A DNA stretch of 64,000 nt from Petrosia ficiformis (lineage: Eukaryota; Porifera; Demospongiae; Haplosclerida; Petrosiidae): positions 6,363,507 to 6,427,506 of the forward strand of contig OX345642.1 in the NCBI GenBank assembly GCA_947044365.1, read 5' to 3'. Below are positions 1 through 9,631 of this stretch, piece after piece (the stretch's first letter is position 1; each line of letters opens with the position of its first letter). A program made the position numbers and the translations under genes. Under the pieces are notes generated by a model. It saw only the letters and a program-made list of their open reading frames with translations, made no database searches and was not told the DNA's origin.

Positions 1-509
1 TAATACCGGTAAATTCCATTTTCCAAACATCTATATAAAAATATAACCCATCAGTACTACATAAATATATTTACCTGTTACATGTAGAATATGTGAATCA
101 TGTATCCACTCTTACTTGCGCGGCGTCTGCCCCCTGTTGCAATTGGTATGAATTTAGGATTTGGAGTATCACTTTGAAGCCCAATGAAATCCTTTTCATT
201 CTCTGCTGCTCGAATCTCAACTTCAGAGTACTATAATAATGATCACTTTTAATTTATTATTCATTAAACATTAAATGATATGATGATAATTATTTTATTA
301 GTATGCTTTGTATAATTATCATAGTAATAATTATTTATATCACCTACACTTACGTCATTTGTGCATTCAGTATCATCTTGATATACATTTTCACTCTCTA
401 ATCGAATATCAACTACCTGCAAGTTATAGTACAATAATGACTAATAATAATTATTTATATCACCTACAGTTACATCACTTTCAGAAGTATCTAGGGTCTT
501 AGCTGCCAT
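1..509 (-). CDS. Small-protein family, copy A (partial, runs off left edge)
   Basis: Five-exon reading of a gene whose 3' part lies left of the window. Exons in transcript order are 468-509 (ATG at 507-509, starts MAAKTLDTSE), 354-416, 116-230 and 1-30, each bounded by AG/GT with phases 0, 0, 1 that agree. Exon 116-230 contains DFIGLQSD and PNPKFIPIATGG, and the last partial exon begins VWKMEFTGI. These match copies B (3004-4074) and C (9632-11151) exon for exon, but copy A has one additional exon, 354-416 (VDIRLESENVYQ), which resembles the start of the next exon and probably arose by exon duplication. I do not recognise the family; there is no signal peptide or membrane segment. The conservation of phase and reading frame argues that it is, or recently was, a working gene. 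Confidence 0.6.
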
Positions 510-885
510 TCTTGCAATTGACTGTCTATCTTCCAATGATGTCAGTGTATCAGTGACCCTTTTATAAATGTCTATGCTATAATTATATTCATAACTATAC
601 ACATAGTGTAGTAGGAGATGTATATGCAAGATAGCTATGTGGATGAGGTTTATGTAGATAACTCAAATATGTAGGGCATATTCACATAAACATATAGTAT
701 GTACAGAATATTATGTAGTATTACATTATAGTATATAATTGTGATTAGTAATACACTCTGTATATTATATGTACAGAATATTATATGATAGTATATATAT
801 GTACAGAATAGAATGTACTACATGTACATGTACACGTATTATAATATCTGGATGTGTCTGGAGATATGATGTAATTAATGTATAA

Positions 886-1493
886 TTATGTGGGTTAAGA
901 TACATGTAATGTATATGTGTGTGTGTAACTGGTACAGTGTATATCTGAGTGAAGATACATGTACACATGTAATGTATATGTGAGTGTAACTGGTATATCT
1001 AGGTGAAGATACATGTATACATGTAATGTATATGGGGATATAACTGGTACAGTATATATCTGAGTGAAGATATGTAATGTATATGTGGGTGTAACTGGTA
1101 TATCTAGGTGAAGATACATGTACATGTACACATGTAATGTATATGTGGGTGTAACTGGTGCAGTGTATATCTGAGTGAAGATACATGTACGCATGTAATG
1201 TATATGTGGGTGTAACTAGTATATCTAGTTAAAGATACATGTACACATGTAATGTATGTGTGGGTGTAACTGGTATATCTAGGTGAAGATACATGTACAT
1301 GTACACATGTAATGTATATGTGGGTGTAACTGGTACAGTGTATATCTGAGTGAAGATACATGTATGTACATATACACATGTAATGTATATGTGGGTGTAA
1401 CTGGTATATCTAGGTGAAGATACATGTACATGTACACATGTAATGTATATGTGGGTGTAACTGGTATATCTAAGATACATGTTACATGTACAT
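886..1493. repeat. Minisatellite of about 60-72 bp units
   Basis: About nine imperfect units, each carrying TGTAATGTATATGTGGGTG and AACTGGTATATCTAGGTGAAG, with GTACATGTAC linkers. Two unit lengths alternate, the longer one carrying an extra ACAGTGTATATCTGAG block. The long reading frames on the minus strand (rich in Tyr, Thr, His) are a product of the repeat and not a gene. Bases 510-885 before it are AT-rich with scattered GTACATGTAC and TGTACAGAATATTAT motifs and no gene that I can see. Confidence 0.85.
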
Positions 1494-1495
1494 GT

Positions 1496-1863
1496 AGTGT
1501 GACTAATTAGCCACACTACTTAGTACTTAGTCCCAAACCACAGGGATACCACCATGATATAGCCACAATGACAATGTTTGTTATTTGACAATGTTTGTTA
1601 TTATAAGTACATACTAATTACTCTAAATGAGTAGGTAACATCCCTTGTTTTCATGATAGTAATACACTACCTATAATGCTATGATAATTGTATTACTGTA
1701 TTACTATGCTTTATTATGACATGTACTTTATATACTAGATCAAATGAAACTAGTAGTTTAAATATTACCTAGCAGGAAAATCAAATCAGCATTGAATTGC
1801 ATTGAAATTCCTGTAAGCAATTGAAAGTTAAAATAACCTATACTTTCTACTGTGTAGTCACAG
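1496..1863. other. No recognisable gene
   Basis: AT-rich spacer between the minisatellite and the ARM-like exons. I see no coding signal apart from the frame that runs into the exon starting at 1864. Confidence 0.5.
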
Positions 1864-2285
1864 TTTCTGGTGATATTTCTATTATAATTTCGCTAATAGA
1901 ACGAGTGCTAATGATTTTTGCTGAATGTATCAGATCACATGATTTTCACATGATCATTACAGCTGTTTCTGGTATCTGGGCTTTATTGTACAACTGTACA
2001 AAGGTATAGAAATTAATTAATAGATTATTTGAATGGAATAGAATTATTCATTATTAATTTTTAGTTGAGATCTCAATTACGACACACTCAATTACATGAA
2101 ATATTATATGAAGTTTCATCATCAGTTATAAATGAAGGTGAGGCTTATAGAATCTTTATAAGTAGTTGTAATGCTCTCTTTCTATCTACCTCTTAGGTTT
2201 TATATCTGAACTATCTCTTCATAATTCAAAACTCTTATCAAAGAATATTAATAATGCTCTCTCACTCCTAGGAGTTCAAAATTAA
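1864..2285 (+). pseudogene. 3' exons of an ARM-repeat gene (possibly rotatin-like), block 2
   Basis: Three consecutive exons, 1864-2003, 2065-2137 and 2197-2285, have AG acceptors, GT donors, compatible phases (entry phase 1, then 0, then 1) and a final TAA. The first reads SLIERVLMIFAECIRSHD followed by AVSGIWALLYNCTK, typical of helical armadillo repeats; the second contains RHTQLHEILYEVSSS; the last ends NNALSLLGVQN. The pattern resembles the C-terminus of rotatin, a centriole protein, but that name is a guess from memory of the family. No upstream exons lie to the left. The exons that should precede it are at 7969-8337, and their exit phase fits this block exactly. Either the gene was broken by rearrangement or the assembly order is wrong. 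Labelled pseudogene because neither block alone can make a complete protein. Confidence 0.45.
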
Positions 2286-2337
2286 CTACAAATTTTATTT
2301 TTAATTATTACATTATAAAATATTAATGATTAAACTA

Positions 2338-2430
2338 GCCACTTTAGTGTTGTTTCAGTTAACTATCACTATAACTAAATTACAGTAATAACTATAATAA
2401 AATGAAAATTGGCCATAATGGCACTTTCAG
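2338..2430. mobile_element. Fragment of the GTTGTTTTAGT MITE family
   Basis: Carries GTGTTGTTTCAGTTAACTAT followed by ACTAAATTACAG and a sequence matching ATGGCCACTTTTAGTTA, as in the fuller copy at 14416-15003. Other members are at about 18125-18350, 27940-28365, 55655-55740 and 58888-59095. Confidence 0.5.
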
Positions 2431-2453
2431 TTAACTTTAACTAAGTGTCAACA

Positions 2454-2667
2454 AGAATGGGATAGTACCTTAACAAACCAAATTAAACTAACCACTTCCA
2501 TATATGTAACTCTATACATAAGTACAGCTATATACTACAGTCTTGCTATGCTTACATAATATGTAAGCATAGCAAGACTAGTATATAGCTGTACTTACAT
2601 GTATAGAGTTATATATATGGAAGTAGTTAGTTTAATTTGGTTTGTTAAGGTACTATCCCATTCTTAC
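2454..2667. mobile_element. Perfect foldback (hairpin) MITE, copy 1
   Basis: An almost perfect inverted repeat with arms of about 105 bases and virtually no loop, centred near 2556 on TTACATAATATGTAA. The outer ends are AGAATGGGATAGTACCTTAA and its complement. A second copy at 8922-9074 has lost the outer part of its left arm. No coding capacity, so a non-autonomous element of unknown class. Confidence 0.8.
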
Positions 2668-3003
2668 TTGCTTGATTTTTATATCTTTCAATGTTCCATC
2701 ATTTACATACAGTTATTTTGAGGTGAATTTTAATTGTATGAGTTGAGTATTCATTGTTGTCTTATGTGAACTGCTAACAATTATATTTGTATCCAAAATA
2801 CAAAGAATTGTACCAGCCAACTTTTATAATTACTTGTTGCATTAAATAATATTTTTTAATATTAAAAACAAGTATTAATTATAATAATAGAATATCACTA
2901 ACTGAAACAAGTCCTATACATTTTTTTTATTGTATTTAATTTTCATAGAAAAACAACATTATAGAAAAACAACATAATAATCAATCATTAAAATTGAATC
3001 AGT
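2668..3003. repeat. Segmental duplicate downstream of the hairpin, copy 1
   Basis: This stretch and 9075-9405 are near-identical, starting at CTTGCTTGATTTTTATATC and running to ATCATTAAAATTGAATCAGT just past the stop codon of each small-protein gene. So the hairpin, this spacer and the small-protein gene were duplicated as one block. Confidence 0.75.
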
Positions 3004-4074
3004 CTAACTAACTGGATGTATAATATATACTAATCTTGGTTTATTAATGGAATCCACTAAGCATAAATTTATTATTGATATACTTCCATTGTACTGGACA
3101 AACTGTTGATTGTGTTTGATTCTATGTTTATTAGTATCGATTACACCTTCACTTTGTACATTAGGAATTTGAAACTGGTTTGTAGAATCTTCCTTCCAAC
3201 TTGAAGTACTGTGCTATAAAATGTATGATGAATATATAAAGTATAGAGATTGAAAGAATTCTCCCTTTTGAAAATTGAAATGGAGAATCAGCAGATAATA
3301 ATTGGGGCGAAGCCCCACACTAGTCGAGAATCTTGCTTGATTGCTTGCGTACGTACCTCTTTTTCTCTTGCGGGGACCACTTGGCCCCAGGCGGGGTGAA
3401 ATAGTTTTTACTAATTAATAGGCGTGTACTACTTCGCCCCCACAATGTTTTACATTCATCTAGTTATTATGATTATTACTGTAGTATATACAGTAATCTA
3501 CATGTGGACAGGCAGGTGGTAAGTATTGTGATATACAACTTGACTGTTATATTATATACATTGACTCACTGGCTCTAACTCGATCTCATTATTTTCACAA
3601 TGCCAATGAAAACCTTGACCTGTAGAGTCCTTTGGTTCATACGAGAAAACTACGCTCTCTGATGCAATAAATTCCATATTCCAAATACCTATATATAAGA
3701 ATAATTAGCTATCATCATTCTCACATTCTTCACCTGAATACTAAACAATAAATATTTTCCTGTTACATGTAGAATATGTGAATCATGTATCCACTCTTAC
3801 TTGCACCTCCTGTTGCAATTGGTATGAATTTAGGATTTGGAGTTTCATCTTGATGTCCAATGAAATCATCTTTACTTTCTAATCGAATCTCAACTTGCTG
3901 CATGTTATAGTACAATAATGACCACTTTTAATTTATTATTAATTGAACATTAAAAATTAATGATAATTATAATATTATTTTATTAGTATACTTTATATAA
4001 TTATCATAATAATAATTATTTATATCACTTACAATCACATCACCTTCAGAAGTATCTAAGGTCTTAGCTGCCAT
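3004..4074 (-). CDS. Small-protein family, copy B (155 aa, four exons)
   Basis: Exons in transcript order: 4033-4074 (ATG at 4072-4074), 3801-3897, 3570-3688 and 3004-3213 (TAG stop). All have canonical acceptors and donors; phases are 0, 1, 0; the total is 468 bases or 155 codons plus stop. Exon 1 encodes MAAKTLDTSEGDVI. Exon 2 contains VEIRLESKDDFIGHQ and PKFIPIATGG. Exon 3 contains WNMEFIASESVVFSYE and GFHWHCENNEIELEP. The last exon begins HSTSSWKEDSTNQFQ. The same exon lengths, phases and motifs recur in copy C, so the structure is reliable although the function is unknown. No signal peptide, membrane segment or known catalytic motif is visible. The aromatic HWHCEN motif of exon 3 is the best conserved part. 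Confidence 0.65.
3303..3443. mobile_element. Short GC-rich MITE inside copy B
   Basis: Lies in the last intron of copy B. Ends are GGGGCGAAGCCCC on the left and CTTCGCCCCCAC on the right, so short inverted termini. Its base composition is clearly richer in G+C than the surroundings. Non-coding. Confidence 0.45.
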
Positions 4075-4354
4075 TTTTTACAATTGATCTCTGAGGACTA
4101 TCTATCTTGTGATGATGTCATTGTATCAGTGACCCTTTTATACAAAATGTAGGTGTCACCAGTCATAGTATATTCATAACTTCATTACAAATTTAATTGT
4201 ATAGTAGTATTAAATGAAAACAAAATTATTGAATACACACACGTGGTGCAGAACCCTCGCCACAAGTGTGAAGTGTGATTGCAATTATTACTGACAAGAA
4301 AACAATTTATAACTATAATAGCATAATACAATATCAATAACTGAGACAATAAAA

Positions 4355-4622
4355 ATATTGATCATGTGACCTGTGGCCAATCAGAGTACAGATAATGCAT
4401 CACATGATTGAACATTAAATCACTTATTGCACACTTTTGCATGCAATGAGTTAGTTATTGCACACTTTGCTCACCTCTACTAACGAAGCTGTTCCAACAA
4501 CAGTGGTAGTTCACCAGATCATCAATAAATCACTTATAACACACTTTACTGTGGTTACGTGTTTTAATGTAGCACTTGGGCAGTCAAGGCTCGTGCATTA
4601 TGTAAACTCAGTAAAGTCTATT
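4355..4622. mobile_element. Dispersed element, partial copy (full copy at 55085-55430)
   Basis: Begins GATCATGTGACCTGTGGCCA and contains TCACCTCTACTAACGAAGCT and AGTGGTAGTTCACCAGATCA. It shares over 200 bases with 55085-55330. The copy here lacks most of the terminal hairpin found at the other site. Confidence 0.7.
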
Positions 4623-5169
4623 ACCTAAACCATTGTAGAAAAACAAGTGTATATAGAGAAAAAAAACATCCCTATGATTGCTTTACAAATTTAAGTGAAG
4701 ACAAAAGTATCCCTATGACTGCTTTGTGGTGTCCAGCATTCAGTAATCATGGCTGACTTTATCATGCCTAAAACACATCAGCTTATTATAGTTATTATTT
4801 TGATTATCTACTCTCCTGACCTTTCAAAGGACCTTGTAGAACTTTAGGAATATATTTCAGGCAGAATAGCTAGCTACTAGTTCCAGTTTCTACGTAAGCT
4901 ACTTAGCTACAGGCAGCTTTCTTCCTGCTGGTCGTGTAGAGTTGGAGCGCGCGTTCTTTTACGCGCCACGCCCATTAATTGACCGAGCCCCCGGGAATGA
5001 CGCAACTTCCTTAACTACGTATACAACGCATAGTCGCGCAAGTGACACAAGAATATATATATATTATAATATATATATATATACATTAAACCCCGTGGAA
5101 AGCAATTATAGGGATGGCCCTACGGGCCATAAAAATATATAAATCAATTGTTAAAATTGAATCGGTCTA

Positions 5170-5425
5170 ACTATCACTTGACTTTTGTTGGATCGATGAT
5201 AAATATTACATTCCCAGTTTTTCTCTTACCAGACGATTCCACTAAGTGTACATGTATTGTTGATTTGGTTTGATTGCACTGCACAAACTAATTATCTTGT
5301 TTGATAGGTGTTGACATATATATGTTTGGGCTTGAGGCATCATCTTTCATGAAATATTTACACAGATCTTGACTTCAAAATCAACTTGAAACTGGTTTAC
5401 AGAATCTTCCTCCCAACTTTGATCA
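5170..5425 (-). pseudogene. Small-protein family terminal exon, copy D (dead)
   Basis: After an acceptor like that of copy C it reads HNDQSWEEDSVNQFQVD, matching HSDQCWEEDSLNQFQV in copy C, then meets an in-frame TGA and a later TAG. It also keeps the spacing to the shared AAAATTGAATCGGTCTAACT downstream flank. No other exons of the gene are nearby, so this is a lone decayed exon trapped between the arms of the foldback element. Confidence 0.7.
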
Positions 5426-5483
5426 TTGTGCTACATAAACATTATGATGGATAATAATTAAAGGTCTGAGAATCAGAGAAGTC

Positions 5484-5905
5484 AAATTATATACTATAGT
5501 ATATAATGTACTTTACTGAATATTATGTATGTACTATAGTATATAATTTACTGTACTGAATATTATATATGTACTAATGTACTGTACTGAATATTATGTA
5601 TGTACTATAGTATATAATATACTGTACTGAATATTATATATGTACTAATGTACTGTACTGAATATTATGTATGTACTATAGTATATAATATACTGTACTG
5701 AATATTATGTATGTACTATAGTATATAATTTACTGTACTGAATATTATATATGTACTAATGTACTGTACTGAATATTATGTATGTACTATAGTATATAAT
5801 ATACTGTACTGAATATTATGTATGTACTATAGTATATAATGTACTGTACTGAATACTATGTATGTACTATAATACTGTACTGAATATTATGTATGTACAA
5901 TAGTT
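5484..5905. repeat. 41-bp minisatellite
   Basis: About ten units of a TACTATAGTATATAATGTAC / TGTACTGAATATTATGTATG repeat. Short stretches of the same unit flank the retroelement fragment at 7603-7678 and the ARM-like exon at 7907-7968, so repeat and junctions go together. Confidence 0.85.
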
Positions 5906-6521
5906 TTTTTTAATTTAAAAAAAATTTTTTTATGGCCCGTAGGGCCATCCCTATGATTGCTTTCCCACGGGTTCGATGTATGTTTATATATATATATATA
6001 TATATATTCTTGTGTCACTTGCGCGACTATGCGTTGTATACGTAGTTAAGGAAGTTGCGTCATTCCCGGGGGCTCGGTCAATTAATGGGCGTGGCGCGTA
6101 AAAGAACGCGCGTTTGAGCAACAGACCAGCCAGGAAGATTCAGAAAGGATGTAAAACTGCTAATAACTGTTGTATATAGCAGAGAAACAGTATAGATATT
6201 ATGCAAGAATCTTTAACAAGTAAGTATGATAAGTTGTTGAGTTTCAAACACAAGGAAGTCATCATTTAGAACCTTGAAGGAGTACCTCAGTCAGTTCATC
6301 AGACATCTGTGTATTTAGACTGCAATTAGGCTTACACTTACGTATTCAGGCCCCAGGAGTACACAGAAAGGTAGAGACACTAGTGCCATCAGCAATGCTT
6401 AATACATAGTCATCACAAAGCAAATATAGGGATGTTTTTTTCTCTATATACACTTGTTTTATTAATAATAAAAGAAATAATAATAATGATAATAAGTACA
6501 CAAAAGAAAGGAATCATTTCT

Positions 6522-7602
6522 TTAGTAAGATACCCTACCCTCTATGAGAGCAAGGTCAAAGTTATAAAAGTCTAATTGAGAAGATATGGATCGTGAATGA
6601 GACACTCGGAGACGCATGATTGCTGAGTGATTCAGGGCGAAACTGATCTTACAACGAATCCAAGACAAGATCTTACTATAATGCTCATCTCTCTTAATGG
6701 CCAATAAAGCTGCAAGACGTTTGTATACAACTGTGGCAGAGGGGCCCATACCACCGGCAGTGGAAAATACTAAAGGAGTGAAACTTCCATGCTCTACCTG
6801 TAAAACTCATTCCTCATAGAGTCGTTGTTTCTCAAGCTCATGACGAAAATCCTTATGTCGAAAAAAGCACTTTGCCGACCGCAGCCCCGAAATCCATCAG
6901 TCTTAATATCTAGTCTGGTGTCATCCGAAGAGATGGCTGACCTAGGAAGTAACGTCTCTCCAGACAGCGTTTGGAGGATTGGCTCAGTAACTACATTCCC
7001 AAGTTCCACAGGAACAGGTTGATGGTAAGGATGGAGGATTCCATCCATAACGCAAACAAAGACTGTCTCTAAAATCACCTTTATGTAAGTCAAAACCATG
7101 GGCCTTGATTGGTATAACAGGATATATAGTCAAACAGGAGGAAACCCCTTTTTCATTTGCAATATCAAAGAGTCTCTGTAGAGATGGTGAAAGCTTCTCC
7201 CGCACGGTGAGAGAGTTATCCTTCGAAATTCAACGATTCTGTGAGTGAATGGAAGACTTGATTTTTATTTGTTGCTCCAAAACATGAAAAGGGATCTGAT
7301 CACTCTGAGACAAAACTAGAGGTATAAAAGGTCCTGAGAGAGCCAGTGAATTAGAATATTGAGTAGATGCCAAAAATAAAAGATTAGGAATACCTAAACC
7401 ACCATGTCTGCATGGAAGAGCAAAAAGCTCTCTCATAGTGTCGTTTGGTGTTTCTTGAGATGTAAGAGATGGTATTAATCTATAACGAAGTACTTTTTCG
7501 AGAGGTTCAAAGAGAGGACCAACATCCGGGAATGTCCGAGAGAGATAAGTCCAGCGATTTATCATGCCATGTGTGAGGGCAGAATAAGCTGCTTGAGGTT
7601 GA
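6522..7602 (-). pseudogene. Decayed retroelement protein, C-terminal part
   Basis: Three overlapping minus-strand frames (7230-7602, 6984-7205, 6522-6749, with a linking stretch at 6800-7099) together resemble the C-terminal end of reverse-transcriptase proteins common in sponge and cnidarian genomes. Recognisable pieces are QPQAAYSALTHGMINRWTYL and LPCRHGGLGIPNL in the first, DFRDSLCLRYGWNPPSLPS with a Cys motif (CSCG) in the second, and MGPSATVVYKRLAALLA in the last. At least two frameshifts separate them. The catalytic reverse-transcriptase part is absent: the 5' end stops abruptly at about 7602 against minisatellite sequence. The family identification is from memory of typical motif order. 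Confidence 0.65.
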
Positions 7603-7968
7603 GAGTATGTACTATAGTACTGTACTGAATATTATATATGTACTATAGTATATAATGTACTGTACTGAATATTATGTCAAAATGTCCAAAAAAGTGCATT
7701 CGTCTAGCAATAAACTCTTCACACTTCATTGCTTTCTTCACTTCATTGATTGTGCAAATTATGATGTGATAACATTGAATCATGCATAATTATGTAGTTA
7801 TGATGCAGAAATGGATACATGTTTCATTATAGTGATCCTAGCAGGTTCACTTAAAGTTGGGGGGGCTTTAGCCCCCCTTCCCCCCCAGCCCCCCCTTTCC
7901 TACACCTATGTACTATAGTATATAATGTACTGTACTGAATATTATGTATGTACTATAGTATATAATGT
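7603..7968. repeat. Minisatellite remnants and a GC-rich palindrome
   Basis: Units of the 41-bp TACTGTACTGAATATTATG repeat at both ends. In the middle, 7855-7905, is a G/C-rich palindrome around GGGGGGGCTTTAGCCCCCC, the kind of terminus seen on short MITEs. No gene seen. Confidence 0.55.
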
Positions 7969-8337
7969 ACTCCTCTTTGGCTTCAATTGTTAGTTAATCT
8001 TACATTTTCTTCTGAGGGACAAGCTCTTTTAGCTAGACTACCAGGTACCATGTACTGTATGTTATTATATACATGTACATGTATACATATATATACGTAT
8101 ATATATATATACATATTAATCAAAGTAATACTATAATTCACAAGTGTAAGAGTATCATTTGTGTTGGCATAGTTGTTACAGACTTGATCACAGCTTCTAT
8201 TTATTCAACAGGTGTCATAGATGTTCTGATTGATATATGGACTCATTCCAATACTCGTTGCTATAGTAACCTGTGTCTACTAGTAATCAGAAACCAGTGT
8301 TTCTATCAACCAACAAAACCACTACTTGCTAGCAATG
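7969..8337 (+). pseudogene. Internal exons of an ARM-repeat gene (possibly rotatin-like), block 1
   Basis: Two exons with good splice borders: 7969-8044 (PLWLQLLVNLTFSSEGQALL, donor CCAG/gtacca) and 8212-8337 (acceptor ttcaacag, GVIDVLIDIWTHSN, then LCLLVIRNQCFYQPTKPLLA). Phase out of the first and into the second is 1. The second leaves in phase 1, exactly what the exon at 1864 needs. The upstream border of the first exon has been replaced by minisatellite with a stop in frame, so this block starts abruptly. Leu-rich helical pattern indicates armadillo-type repeats; the link to rotatin is a guess. No continuation exon follows: the 8338-8740 stretch shows only short random frames. Confidence 0.45.
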
Positions 8338-8749
8338 GTATTAATATGTGTAGTAAAGGAGAGTTCAAAACATTATCTAGGTGTCCTCATATTAGAAGGG
8401 GTTACTGTAATAGTTAAAGAGATTAGAATAGAACACTTATAGTATGAATTAGATTCTATAACTGTACCTTATCATATTGATCGTGCACCTTACTTGGGTA
8501 TAATGTTCGCCTCCAAACATGCCTCCACATTCAGTGAAATTTTCGAGAATGCTTTAGAGGAGGGTGGGACTCATTTGTCCCAACCCCCCCCTTGTCACCA
8601 AGCAATGATGAGGCCTTGCTGTGGTATATTTGTTATAATTATATACATGTACACTGTAAAATTTAAGTGGTTATTTTGGAGTTTCAATAAAATAATCTCC
8701 TCTTACTGATTTCTTTTCTTGTTAAGTAATGTTTACAAGTAGTAATTCA

Positions 8750-8921
8750 TTGTTAGCAGTTCACATACAAGTAGTAATGTTTCACATACAAGTAGTAATG
8801 TTCACATACAAGTAGTAATGTTTACAAGTAGTAATTCATTGTTAGCAGTTCACATACAAGTAGTAATTCACATACAAGTAGTAATTCACATACAAGTAGT
8901 AATTCATTGTTAGCAGTTCAC
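8750..8921. repeat. Short tandem repeat ACAAGTAGTAAT
   Basis: Roughly eight copies of TTCACATACAAGTAGTAAT, some with an added TTCATTGTTAGCAG. It abuts the truncated left arm of the hairpin at 8922. Confidence 0.8.
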
Positions 8922-9074
8922 ATAAGTACAGCTATATACTACAGTCTTGCTATGCTTACATAATATGTAAGCATAGCAAGACTGTAGTATATAGCTGTAC
9001 TTACGTGTATAGAGTTATATATATGGAAGTGGTTAGTTTAATTTGGTTTGTTAAGGTACTATCCCATTCTTACT
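8922..9074. mobile_element. Foldback MITE, copy 2 (left arm truncated)
   Basis: Same core hairpin as 2454-2667 (ATACTACAGTCTTGCTATGC and its complement) with the right arm complete, but about 65 bases of the left arm are missing and replaced by the tandem repeat at 8750-8921. Confidence 0.8.
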
Positions 9075-9631
9075 TGCTTGATTTTTATATCTTTCAATGT
9101 TCTATCATTTACATACAGTTATTTTGAGGTGAATTTTAATCATATGAGTTGAGTATTCTTATGTGAACTGCTAACAATTATATTTGGATCCAAAATACAA
9201 AAAATTGTATCAGCCAACTTTTATAATTACTTGTTGCATTAAATAATATTTTTAAATAATAAAAACAAGTATTAATTATAATAATAGAATATCACTAACT
9301 GAAACAAGTCCTATACATTTTTTTTTCATTGTATTTAATTTTCATAGAAAAACTACATTATAGAAAAACAACATAATAATCAATCATTAAAATTGAATCA
9401 GTCTAACCTATATACTAGTACTACTGAAATTAATGAATGCACATGCAATGCAGAACCCTCACTACAAGTGTGAAGTGTGATTGAAATTATTACTGACAAG
9501 AAAATAATTATTATTTATAACTATAATAGCATAATAAACTGAGATAATATAAGTAATTAACACAATAAACTAATGTAAAAAAAGCCTACATAAATCAATC
9601 ATTAAAATTGGATCAGTCTAACTGTAATATG
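9075..9631. repeat. Segmental duplicate downstream of the hairpin, copy 2
   Basis: Near-identical to 2668-3003 up to about 9405. From 9405 to 9600 it continues with a stretch similar to 4205-4330 (CTACAAGTGTGAAGTGTGAT) and then the shared AAAATTG-ATCAGTCTAACT tail at the stop codon of copy C. No gene in it. Confidence 0.7.

Larger units (their letters stand above)
4640..6461. mobile_element. Foldback transposon with outer TIRs and long inner arms
   Basis: Outer inverted termini of about 35 bases are AACAAGTGTATATAGAGAAA at 4642 onward and its complement ending near 6460. Inside are a second pair of inverted arms of about 190 bases, 4948-5143 and 5928-6113, starting GCGCGTTCTTTTACGCGCCA. The core holds a decayed copy of the small-protein terminal exon (5170-5425) and a 41-bp minisatellite (5484-5905). 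No transposase is present. Solo or partial ends occur at 23909-24180 and 44872-45003. The regions between outer TIR and inner arm (4676-4947, 6114-6425) hold no gene that I can see. Confidence 0.75.

Noticed and set aside
8494..8709. 71-codon plus-strand frame after the ARM-like exons
   Set aside because: Contains a poly-C-derived Pro run and no ARM pattern; no acceptor or phase links it to the exon ending at 8337.
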